From positions 1 to 7,677 of the forward strand of contig JAIEOG010000096.1 of the NCBI GenBank assembly GCA_019750655.1: DNA of 7,677 nucleotides. Direction: 5' to 3'. Every line of letters begins with the position of its first letter. Position 1 is the stretch's first letter. A program made the translations under genes and the position numbers. The DNA comes from a bacterium. Its GTDB lineage: Bacteria > Bdellovibrionota > FAC87 > UBA2466. The notes beneath the pieces were generated by a model, which made no database searches, was not told where the DNA came from, and saw only the letters and a program-made list of their open reading frames with translations. Shown one piece after another: positions 1 through 6,437 of the stretch.

Positions 1-2630
1 GTTTGCTCTCGATCCCGGGGATTGCGCAGGTCATTCCAATTGGTGGCGGCGTGCGGCAGTACCAGATCATGCTTTCTTCTGAGGAGTTGCGTAAGCGCAA
101 CATTGCGCTGGATGCGGTTCAGCACAATCTGACGCATCTGAGCCAGAACACCACCGGTGGCTTTATCGATCTCGGCAAGAAAGAACTGCTGATTCAGAAC
201 GTGGGGCGGATCCAGTCGCTCGAAGAAGTGGAAAATTCCGCGATTGGGAGTTTCTTTGGTCGTGCAGTACGAGTGAAGGAAGTTGCCCAGGTTCGTTTTG
301 GACCTCAGGTCAAGCGCGGCGACGCTAGCATCAACGGCGAAGCTAGTGTGATTGTGAGTGTGCAAAAACAGCCTGGCACTTCCACTCTCGAATTAACTGA
401 AACGATTGCTAAAGTGCTGGTCGAGATCGAGCCCACTCTCCCAAAGGGCGTGCGGATCCATCAAAACCTATTCAAGCAGGCCGACTTCATCGAGCACGCG
501 GTAGAGAATGTGAAAGAAGCACTGCGCGATGGCGCCATCTTGGTGGCGATCGTGCTTTTTCTGTTTCTTTTAAACTTCCGTACCACGGCGATTACGCTGA
601 CAGCAATTCCTCTTTCTTTCGTCATCACCGCGATCGTTTTCAAGTGGTTTGGTCTAAACATCAACACCATGACCCTGGGGGGTCTCGCGGTCGCGATCGG
701 CGAACTCGTAGACGATGCCATCGTGGACGTTGAAAACGTTTTTCGCCGGCTGCGCGAGAACCGCCACCTGGAAAACCCCCGTCCGGCTATGGAAGTGGTG
801 TTCGAAGCGAGCAAAGAGGTTCGCAATTCGATTGTTTTCGCAACGATCATCGTTGTCTTGGTTTTCATCCCTCTTTTTTCGTTGGGAGGCCTGGAAGGAC
901 GATTTTTTGCGCCGCTTGGAATTGGCTATGTGATTTCTCTAGTGGCGTCTCTCGCGGTTTCGCTGACGGTGACGCCTGCGTTGTGTTCTTATCTCCTGCC
1001 GACGATGAAGGCCATGAAGGAAGAGGCGGATGGCTGGCTGGTCAGAAAGCTTAAGCACTGGGATGAAAAGGTACTTCGCAGGGCGCTAGAGCATCCCAAA
1101 ACGGTCGTGATGTCAGTTGGTGGAGCATTTATGGTGGCGGTAGCACTCATTCCCTTTATGGGGCGGGAGTTTTTGCCAAAGTTTAATGAGGGGACCGCAA
1201 TGATCTCCGTCATTCTCCCTCCGGGTGTTTCACTGACCTATTCGAACGAAGTTGGAACTAAAGCCGAAAAGCTAATCATGCAAATTCCAGAAGTTGCATC
1301 GGTAAGCCGAAGGACGGGGCGAGCTGAGTTGGATGAACATGCCGAAGGCGTCAACAATAGCGAAATCGATGTCGACTTCAAAAAGGAAGGCCGGCCCAGA
1401 GACGTGGTTTTAGAGGAAATCCGATCCCGGCTCACTCAGGAGATTCCCGGCATATTTATTAACCTCGGCCAGCCGATATCGCACCGGTTAGATCATTTAC
1501 TGTCGGGTGTTCGAGCTCAAATCGCGATTAAGATTTTCGGCACAGACATTCCGCAGACGCGGTCTACCGCGGCCCAGATTTATCAGGCTATCAAAGATGT
1601 CCCGGGGCTTGTGGATTTGCAGATTGAACCGCAAGTAGAAATTCCCAAGATTAAGGTCGATTTCATTCGCGAAGACGTACTGAAATACAACATGGTCGTC
1701 GGCGAACTCGCAACCCTTTTGGAAATGGCTCTGGAGGGCGAGGTCGCTTCGCAGGTCCTCGAAGGTCAGCGAATCTACAACGTCTTCATGCGCTTTGATG
1801 ACGAATCTCGCAGCAGCATCGATAAGATCAAAAATGTGGTGGTTAAAACGATGCCCGATGGTTCCAAGGTTACTCTCCAACAGGTCGCAGATGTTTATGA
1901 AACAACTGGGCCTAATATGGTTAACCGCGAAAACATGCAGCGCCGTCTGGTGGTGCAGGCCAATAGCTCCGGCCGAGATCTGAATAGCATCATGCAGGAT
2001 ATTCAATCCCGAATTCAAAAAAATGTGAAACTGCCGCAGGGCTATTACATCCAGTACGGCGGGCAGTTTGAGAGCCAGCAAAAAGCCAGTCGCACAATGC
2101 TGCTTTTGGGTCTGATTTCCATTCTAGGTGTTTTTGGCGTTCTTTACCTGCACTTCAAGTCTTCTTTCTTGGCAGTTCAGATCATGCTCAATATTCCCAT
2201 GGCGCTCATTGGGAGTGTGGTCGCCATCTTTCTTTCCGATGGCATTTTATCAGTGGCTTCGATGGTGGCATTCGTCACTCTGTGCGGGATCGCTTCTCGC
2301 AACGGCATCATGATGATCTCGCACTACTTGCACTTAATGAAAGAAGAAGGGTGCAAGTTCGACCGTGAAATGGTGATCCGTGGATCTCTGGAGCGTTTGG
2401 TTCCGGTGTTAATGACTGCGCTGACCGCGAGTCTAGCCTTGGTTCCTTTGATCTTGTCGCGGGGAGAACCCGGAAAAGAGATTCTGCACCCAGTGGCGGT
2501 AGTCATTTTCGGGGGCTTATTTAGCTCTACTCTATTAGACATGTTCGTAACGCCCACGGTTTTTTATCACTTCGGCCGCCGGTCCGCTGAGGCCTATGTC
2601 GGAGTCAAAACTGAAAAGGAAATAGGATGA
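1..2630 (+). CDS. Heavy-metal efflux RND pump, CzcA/CusA family (5' truncated)
   Basis: Inner-membrane proton-driven pump of the HME-RND family, which exports metal cations from periplasm or cytoplasm through an adaptor and an outer-membrane channel. The frame is open at the left edge (codons start at base 3), and about 165-170 N-terminal residues including TM1 are missing. Residue numbers here count from base 3. Visible landmarks are the GGG-x3-QYQ region at the start, TM2 and TM3 (about 177-218), and TM4 with the proton-relay signature at 227-245 (acidic D237, D238, D242, E244). TM5-TM6 span 275-333, TM7 367-386, the family motif GREFLP 387-392, and TM8-TM12 698-855. Two periplasmic regions flank TM2-7. 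At full length it would be about 1040 residues, normal for the family. The TM4 signature, A-x-G-x4-DDA-x3-D-x-EN, matches neither classic CzcA (DFG...DGA) nor CusA (AxG...DAA), so the metal is not settled. The stop overlaps the next start (ATGA). Confidence 0.95.
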   Translation, partial: LLSIPGIAQVIPIGGGVRQYQIMLSSEELRKRNIALDAVQHNLTHLSQNTTGGFIDLGKKELLIQNVGRIQSLEEVENSAIGSFFGRAVRVKEVAQVRFGPQVKRGDASINGEASVIVSVQKQPGTSTLELTETIAKVLVEIEPTLPKGVRIHQNLFKQADFIEHAVENVKEALRDGAILVAIVLFLFLLNFRTTAITLTAIPLSFVITAIVFKWFGLNINTMTLGGLAVAIGELVDDAIVDVENVFRRLRENRHLENPRPAMEVVFEASKEVRNSIVFATIIVVLVFIPLFSLGGLEGRFFAPLGIGYVISLVASLAVSLTVTPALCSYLLPTMKAMKEEADGWLVRKLKHWDEKVLRRALEHPKTVVMSVGGAFMVAVALIPFMGREFLPKFNEGTAMISVILPPGVSLTYSNEVGTKAEKLIMQIPEVASVSRRTGRAELDEHAEGVNNSEIDVDFKKEGRPRDVVLEEIRSRLTQEIPGIFINLGQPISHRLDHLLSGVRAQIAIKIFGTDIPQTRSTAAQIYQAIKDVPGLVDLQIEPQVEIPKIKVDFIREDVLKYNMVVGELATLLEMALEGEVASQVLEGQRIYNVFMRFDDESRSSIDKIKNVVVKTMPDGSKVTLQQVADVYETTGPNMVNRENMQRRLVVQANSSGRDLNSIMQDIQSRIQKNVKLPQGYYIQYGGQFESQQKASRTMLLLGLISILGVFGVLYLHFKSSFLAVQIMLNIPMALIGSVVAIFLSDGILSVASMVAFVTLCGIASRNGIMMISHYLHLMKEEGCKFDREMVIRGSLERLVPVLMTALTASLALVPLILSRGEPGKEILHPVAVVIFGGLFSSTLLDMFVTPTVFYHFGRRSAEAYVGVKTEKEIG
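2616..2620 (+). promoter_or_regulatory. Ribosome binding site for the His-rich protein
   Basis: AAGGA lies six bases before the ATG at 2627, inside the last codons of the RND gene. It supports this start and, with the ATGA overlap, translational coupling to the pump. Confidence 0.6.
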
Positions 2631-3121
2631 AAACGCTAGCCGCCGTGTTCGCATTAGCTCTTGTTCAATCAACTGCCTATCCCCACGGCGACCACTCCGT
2701 GCCAGGAACTACTCCGCCGGGTTTACATGGCGGCGCGGTGAAAGAAGCGGGCCACGCGCACTCCGAGGAAGGTCATAGCGAACACGGCCATGATGACGAG
2801 AAAAAGGAAGAAGAGAAAAGCCTCTTCTTCGAGGTCGTCTTCGAAAAAGCCGGCAAGAAAGTGAAGATATATCCCCTCATCCTTGAAACGCCGAGCTCCG
2901 TGTTGTTTACGGCAGTCCCCATGACGAGCGTCAAAATTGCCAGCGTAAAAGTGCGCGATCCTCGGAAAGGCAAAGTTTCCTCGGGTGAGGTTCGTGCGAG
3001 CAAGGACTCTTTTGAAATAGACGTGGCGGAAGCGCCCGCCTCGCGAATGATTGTACAAATCGAAGCCGATCATGATGGAGAGCGTAAGGTAGCCGAAGTG
3101 CAGGTTGAGACGAAAAAATGA
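2627..3121 (+). CDS. Small exported His-rich protein, putative periplasmic metal binder
   Basis: A 164-residue protein of no named family that I recognise. Residues 1-17 form a short signal peptide (MKT, then a hydrophobic stretch), so the mature protein should be periplasmic. Residues 20-64 are a low-complexity, charged segment with eight histidines (20, 23, 34, 43, 45, 50, 53, 55), including HGDH, an HGG and alternating H-x-H spacings, followed by a D/E/K-rich run at 56-64. Residues 65-164 look like a small beta-rich domain (alternating hydrophobic strands such as FFEVVF, KVKIYPLIL, RMIVQIEA) with one further His at 149 and no cysteine. The HGG-V plus beta-domain layout recalls the N-terminal extension of some CzcB/CusB-type adaptors, so it may be a free-standing version of that module (inference). 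It overlaps the RND gene and the TolC gene by ATGA at both ends, which ties it to the pump. Likely roles are metal delivery or buffering, with the metal unknown. Confidence 0.85.
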   Translation: MKTLAAVFALALVQSTAYPHGDHSVPGTTPPGLHGGAVKEAGHAHSEEGHSEHGHDDEKKEEEKSLFFEVVFEKAGKKVKIYPLILETPSSVLFTAVPMTSVKIASVKVRDPRKGKVSSGEVRASKDSFEIDVAEAPASRMIVQIEADHDGERKVAEVQVETKK

Positions 3122-4419
3122 TGAAGTGGTGTTTAAATCTAGTTCTAGTCTTAGTGCCGATGAGCGCGCTGGCCGCGATTGAAAGCCCTCAGAAGTTGGG
3201 TCTGGACGAGGCGAAGAAATTTGCAATCGGCCATAACTTCGAGGTGCAAGCGCAAGAGCAGGCTCTCGAAGAGGCTAAAGCTAAAGCGGGTCGTAGTCGG
3301 GCGCCTTTTTATCCTACCCTCTCTATCATCGGTGGTGCCGATACCGTCACTACGCTAACGAGCAAAAACTCCTCTCCGGTTGGTTATGTGCAGGGCATGT
3401 ATAACTTGTTCAGTGGATTTCAGCATCTGGCGCTACGCGATATCGCGGACACGCAAGCTGACATTGCGGAGATTAGGTTAGCGCAGACCAAATTTCGCAC
3501 CGGCTTAGAAGTGGAGAAGGCATTCCATGCCTATCTCTTCAAGAAGGGGCTTATTGATCTTAAGAAGGACGCTCTGGATTTAAACGAAACCCACAAAAAA
3601 ATGGCGAAACAACGCCGTGCGGCTGGGTTGTCGGTCGATTCGGACGTGGTGGAATTCGATCTGCGACAGTCCATCTTACAATCCGATGTTTTGCTCTACG
3701 AGCAGGAGCTCGAAGAAGCTCGCACCTCTCTTCGACGCCTCTTGGGGGAGGAAGTCGGAGGGGCAGTAGAACCCTCCGGCTCTTTGCAGCACCAGCACTT
3801 ACGCGGAACTCTTATGGACTATGTTAACCGCATTCGCAACGAGAGCGAGGCGGTGCGCATTGCGACCAGGGAAATGGAGATTGCGGTAGCGCAATCTCGC
3901 GTTTGGCGATCGCGCTGGCTTCCTACCATCGATTTAGAAGCGCGAGTGGGTTATATCGATTATAACTACCGTCCCCAGGCAGATGCGGGCTTTTCCTACG
4001 CAGCTGGCATCTTTGCCAAGTTCGATCTCTTTGCGGGTTTTGATTCCATGCACGAAAAACGAGAGCAAATTGCAAAACAGCTTCGCACGGAAGCCGAACT
4101 AAAAAACCAGATTCTCCAAGCCGTAAGTCAAACCGAAGTAGCCTTTCGGCATATTAAAACGATCGAGGCACGCGTGCATTTGGAAGCCCAGAACCACACT
4201 CAGGCCTCTCAGTACTATAAGCTTACGGTCAGCGAATATAAACGCGGATTGAAAAACTCCATGGATGTGAAGTTGGCCGCCGAGAACCTCTACGACGTGG
4301 CGGTTCGCGAGGAGACTTACAAATTTGATTTTCTGTCTCAAAGAATTGAGCTGGAAAAAGCGCTCGGTGGTCCGGTGGACTCTGTGCCGGTGTCGGACAC
4401 ATCTCATGAGGGCCACTGA
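3118..4419 (+). CDS. TolC-family outer-membrane efflux channel (OEP)
   Basis: A 433-residue outer-membrane channel protein that would form the exit duct of the RND pump. A signal peptide covers about residues 1-20 (MMKW, hydrophobic core, cleavage after SALAA). There is no lipobox cysteine near the cleavage site, so it is probably not a lipoprotein. The two tandem OEP halves are clear: YNLFSGF at 95-101 and FDLFAGF at 302-308 occupy the same place in each half, 207 residues apart, and each is flanked by long Ala/Glu/Gln-rich helices (about 30-70 and 105-210; 235-275 and 310-415) that build the periplasmic alpha-barrel. Length is usual for the family. The C-terminus ends in a short histidine-bearing tail (H430, H433). 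The ATG at 3118 overlaps the preceding stop; a second ATG follows at once, so the true start may be one codon later. No strong Shine-Dalgarno sequence is visible, which fits translational coupling. CusC/CzcC-like by context. Confidence 0.92.
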   Translation: MMKWCLNLVLVLVPMSALAAIESPQKLGLDEAKKFAIGHNFEVQAQEQALEEAKAKAGRSRAPFYPTLSIIGGADTVTTLTSKNSSPVGYVQGMYNLFSGFQHLALRDIADTQADIAEIRLAQTKFRTGLEVEKAFHAYLFKKGLIDLKKDALDLNETHKKMAKQRRAAGLSVDSDVVEFDLRQSILQSDVLLYEQELEEARTSLRRLLGEEVGGAVEPSGSLQHQHLRGTLMDYVNRIRNESEAVRIATREMEIAVAQSRVWRSRWLPTIDLEARVGYIDYNYRPQADAGFSYAAGIFAKFDLFAGFDSMHEKREQIAKQLRTEAELKNQILQAVSQTEVAFRHIKTIEARVHLEAQNHTQASQYYKLTVSEYKRGLKNSMDVKLAAENLYDVAVREETYKFDFLSQRIELEKALGGPVDSVPVSDTSHEGH

Positions 4420-4424
4420 AGCGT

Positions 4425-4433
4425 AAAAAGGGG
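4425..4433 (+). promoter_or_regulatory. Ribosome binding site for the 534-residue secreted protein
   Basis: An A-rich tract ending in GGGG sits seven bases before the ATG at 4441, in the 21-base gap after the TolC stop. It supports this start. The gap is too short for an independent promoter of usual layout, so co-transcription with the efflux genes is the simplest reading. Confidence 0.6.
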
Positions 4434-4440
4434 TCGAAAA

Positions 4441-6045
4441 ATGGGTTGGGGAATCAAGAGGCTTGTTCTTTTATCGATTTGTTTGGGATCTGCCGTACAG
4501 GCTGCGCCCGCGACAACGACTAGCTTTGGTCGATTTAGCGGAATTCTCCGACACGACGGCATTAAGCGGGATCAATTCGCTAAGCTTGATTTCATCCCTT
4601 CTCGGGAGGAGGGTAATACCCTTTACCTCAAAGCTATTTTAACCCTCCATTTTGGGGATTTTGCTTCCGGCGAATATGTCGGCATTCACTTTGATGATGT
4701 GCGGTTTGATTCAAACATCAGCACCCGATCTCTAGTCTTTGAACAGCCCGATCAGCCAGTAACGTTGGTGGTCAGAAAATTTAACGGCACGGACTTCATC
4801 GGGGATTTTCGTTCGAACTACGGTGGTGCAAGTGGGCAAATTATCTTAAGCAGTAAACAGATGCCCGCACTCAAATACCCCCTTATCGAACCTGTCTGGG
4901 GGGAATACCGCGGGGTTTGCAATAGTCGGTTTACCAATAAGCCCGTGGAAACGATCCTTCAGATGTTCACCTATCGTTCTATCGGCGTTTCCAAGCAAGG
5001 CGGGAACCCCTTTAGGGCCTACACCGTAACTGGAACGATCGGCGAAAAGAGCGAAGAAAGCTGCGCGCGGTATCAGGGCAAGGAATGTGTCTGGGGACAA
5101 ATAACTCAGGGCTCCTTTAATTTCTTTAAGAACGGGCTCACCGTCTTTACCAGTCATGGAAACCTAGTTTGCTCGCAAGGCAATGGGGGAATTGATTGTA
5201 ATGGGTGTTCAACGCTCATGCGAACTTCCGTCGAAATGACTCGTCCACAACTGATCCAACCCGTCCAAGCCGCCCCTGCTTGGGCGGAAGTCAACGAGCC
5301 GCCAGCCGGAGATGTCTCGACTTTGCAGGGTGAATATACCGGCTACCTGCACCATGAGTATCTCGATACGTACCAGAATGCGGCATTCAACCTTTTGACA
5401 TACCAGGCACCTGCTAAACCTGGTGAAACATCCAGTCTGCGAATGTCAGCGATTGCGACTCTTTATTTCGGTGATCTTAATGGAGCAGAAAGCCTCTCCT
5501 ACCACTACGAGGAGAGAGGCTACCCCAACCCTTTAACGACTCCCCAGATAGTTTTCAGTCAGGCAGATGCCGATGTGGATTCCATTCTCCAAGTAACTAA
5601 ATTTGGAGGCGGAGAAGTGAGTGGGATCTGGTTCTCCCGACACTTTGGCCGCGTGGGGACATTTCACTTTCGCAAAGATGGCAAAGTAGCATTACCCAAA
5701 AGTGCGAAAATGATGCAGGAGCTCAGTGGGGATTTTTCAGGAGAGAAATGGGATCTTTATACAACGATCGGTCTCGCCCATGCGGAGCCAGGAAACCAGA
5801 ACCCCTTTTCGCCCTTGGAGTTTGGGGGATGGGCAATCATGAAAAATGGGCTCACTCCCAAGTATGATGCACAGGGGGGCTCTTATGATTTCTACACGGG
5901 CCGCATTTTCATGGATTTCGAAGATGGGAATGCCTTTGTAGGGCAGCGAGATGGCCGAGAGAAGATTTCGCTCAGAAAGGTCTATTCAAAGGTGACAAGC
6001 CCGATGCAGGAATTTCATCTGCTCAAGTTTAATTTAGTTAAATAG
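4441..6045 (+). CDS. Exported protein of unknown function with an internal duplication
   Basis: A 534-residue protein whose family I do not recognise. A signal peptide is clear: basic WGIKR, hydrophobic core 8-18, AxA-type cleavage near residue 21 (VQA-AP). The mature chain is beta-rich, has no other membrane segment, and divides into two related halves joined by a Pro/Ala-rich linker (about 264-292). Aligned pairs are F32-S-G with Y299-T-G, HFGDF 70-74 with YFGDL 342-346, VRKFNG near 111-116 with VTKFGG 385-390, and NPF 189-191 with NPF 454-456; offsets stay within 265-274. Each half has an N-terminal part (about 110-130 residues) and a C-terminal part (about 100). Six cysteines (160, 208, 216, 244, 253, 256, the last two as CxxC) all fall in the C-terminal part of the first half; the second half has none. 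It probably acts in the periplasm or on the cell surface. Close spacing behind the TolC gene suggests the same transcript, but a role in efflux is only inferred. Confidence 0.85.
   Translation: MGWGIKRLVLLSICLGSAVQAAPATTTSFGRFSGILRHDGIKRDQFAKLDFIPSREEGNTLYLKAILTLHFGDFASGEYVGIHFDDVRFDSNISTRSLVFEQPDQPVTLVVRKFNGTDFIGDFRSNYGGASGQIILSSKQMPALKYPLIEPVWGEYRGVCNSRFTNKPVETILQMFTYRSIGVSKQGGNPFRAYTVTGTIGEKSEESCARYQGKECVWGQITQGSFNFFKNGLTVFTSHGNLVCSQGNGGIDCNGCSTLMRTSVEMTRPQLIQPVQAAPAWAEVNEPPAGDVSTLQGEYTGYLHHEYLDTYQNAAFNLLTYQAPAKPGETSSLRMSAIATLYFGDLNGAESLSYHYEERGYPNPLTTPQIVFSQADADVDSILQVTKFGGGEVSGIWFSRHFGRVGTFHFRKDGKVALPKSAKMMQELSGDFSGEKWDLYTTIGLAHAEPGNQNPFSPLEFGGWAIMKNGLTPKYDAQGGSYDFYTGRIFMDFEDGNAFVGQRDGREKISLRKVYSKVTSPMQEFHLLKFNLVK
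4534..5220 (+). other. Protein repeat unit 1 of the duplicated secreted protein
   Basis: This codes for residues 32-260, the first copy of the duplicated unit. It carries HFGDF (70-74), the KFNG segment before G121, GEYRGVC ending at C160, NPF (189-191) and all six cysteines of the mature protein. The similarity to unit 2 is seen at protein level only. Confidence 0.65.
5323..6042 (+). other. Protein repeat unit 2 of the duplicated secreted protein
   Basis: This codes for residues 295-534, the second copy. It carries YFGDL (342-346), VTKFGG (385-390), SGDFSGEKW in the place of GEYRGVC, and NPF (454-456). All cysteine positions of unit 1 are lost or were never present. The copies are strongly diverged, so the duplication is old. 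Confidence 0.65.
5491..5521 (+). repeat. Inverted repeat inside the secreted-protein gene
   Basis: AGCCTCTC (5491-5498) is the exact reverse complement of GAGAGGCT (5514-5521), giving an 8-bp stem with a 15-base loop. With a 2-base bulge the stem reaches 10 bp and the loop shortens to 9. It lies in the coding region (residues ESLSYHYEERGY), and no T-run follows on either strand, so it is not a standard terminator. It may be chance. Confidence 0.35.
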
Positions 6046-6050
6046 CGGCT

Positions 6051-6437
6051 TCAGGCGAGGACTCGAGAGTTCTCCTCGGCGGATAGCAATGTGCACCGGG
6101 GCGAATAGACGCCAAGGCGATAGCGGTGGGCAGCAACCAGATCGTAGCCCCGATCTCGCCAAGCTCGCGGAATCAACAATAACGGGGTGAGCATCTTGCC
6201 CTGCCAGTTAAGCATCGAACAGAGGCGTAGGACGGCCTCAGATTTTTCATAGCGACGACTACCCACCGTCAAAACGATGGAGTTTAATGTTCTGGCCTCC
6301 AGAAGAGATGCCGCCGCCTTTCCTTGCAAAGGCGCCACTAAAATCCGTTTCCTGCTATCCGCCTTAAGCACCCAACGGATGAAGAAGTTGCAGCCTGCGC
6401 AAGCTCCGTCGAAAAACACGATCGCCTGACCAGTCAT
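6051..6437 (-). CDS. DCC-family (DUF393) thiol-disulfide oxidoreductase-like protein
   Basis: A 128-residue protein of the DCC family, which has a thioredoxin-like fold and is thought to exchange thiols and disulfides; substrates are mostly unknown. The family signature is intact: VFFDGACAGC at 7-16 (D10, C13, C16 of DxxCxxC), APLQ at 35-38, the S-E-A-V-L segment at 66-70, and a C-terminal block with P90, R91, D95, Y98, A102 and R105 followed by RYRLG. Two more cysteines sit at 73 and 115. There is no signal peptide or membrane segment, so it is cytoplasmic. Length is normal. The start is supported by a GAGGT-type ribosome binding site seven bases upstream and by the ATGA overlap with the HTTM gene, its usual kind of partner. 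Its stop lies 5 bases from that of the convergent secreted-protein gene. Confidence 0.9.
   Translation of the reverse strand: MTGQAIVFFDGACAGCNFFIRWVLKADSRKRILVAPLQGKAAASLLEARTLNSIVLTVGSRRYEKSEAVLRLCSMLNWQGKMLTPLLLIPRAWRDRGYDLVAAHRYRLGVYSPRCTLLSAEENSRVLA

Noticed and set aside
3..5. TTG at base 3 as the start of the RND pump
   Set aside because: The protein begins in the middle of the first periplasmic region and lacks TM1. The frame is open to the window edge, so the real start is upstream.
461..868. 135-codon open frame on the - strand within the RND gene
   Set aside because: It is opposite TM2-TM5 of the pump, and its Ser/Thr/Arg-rich composition is what antisense membrane helices give.
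1497..2081. 194-codon open frame on the - strand inside the RND gene
   Set aside because: It lies wholly antisense to a strongly conserved pump region and its translation shows no domain or signal; it is a shadow of the real frame.
2723..3226. 167-codon open frame on the - strand over the His-rich and TolC genes
   Set aside because: It spans two well-supported + strand genes joined by an ATGA overlap. Its Phe/Leu-rich run is the complement of the Glu/Lys-rich segment, so the hydrophobic look is an artefact.
4253..4419. Frameshift or truncation at the end of the TolC-family gene
   Set aside because: Both OEP halves are full length and the second helical stretch is complete; the short tail after it is normal for the family.
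5270..5287. GC-only hairpin CCGCCC/GGGCGG with a 6-base loop, as a terminator
   Set aside because: It sits in the Pro/Ala-rich linker of an intact gene and is followed by AAGTC, not a T-run. The composition comes from Pro/Ala codons.
6056..6078. Possible bidirectional terminator at the convergent gene ends
   Set aside because: The stem is only 6 bp with an 11-base loop, and neither strand has a following T-tract.
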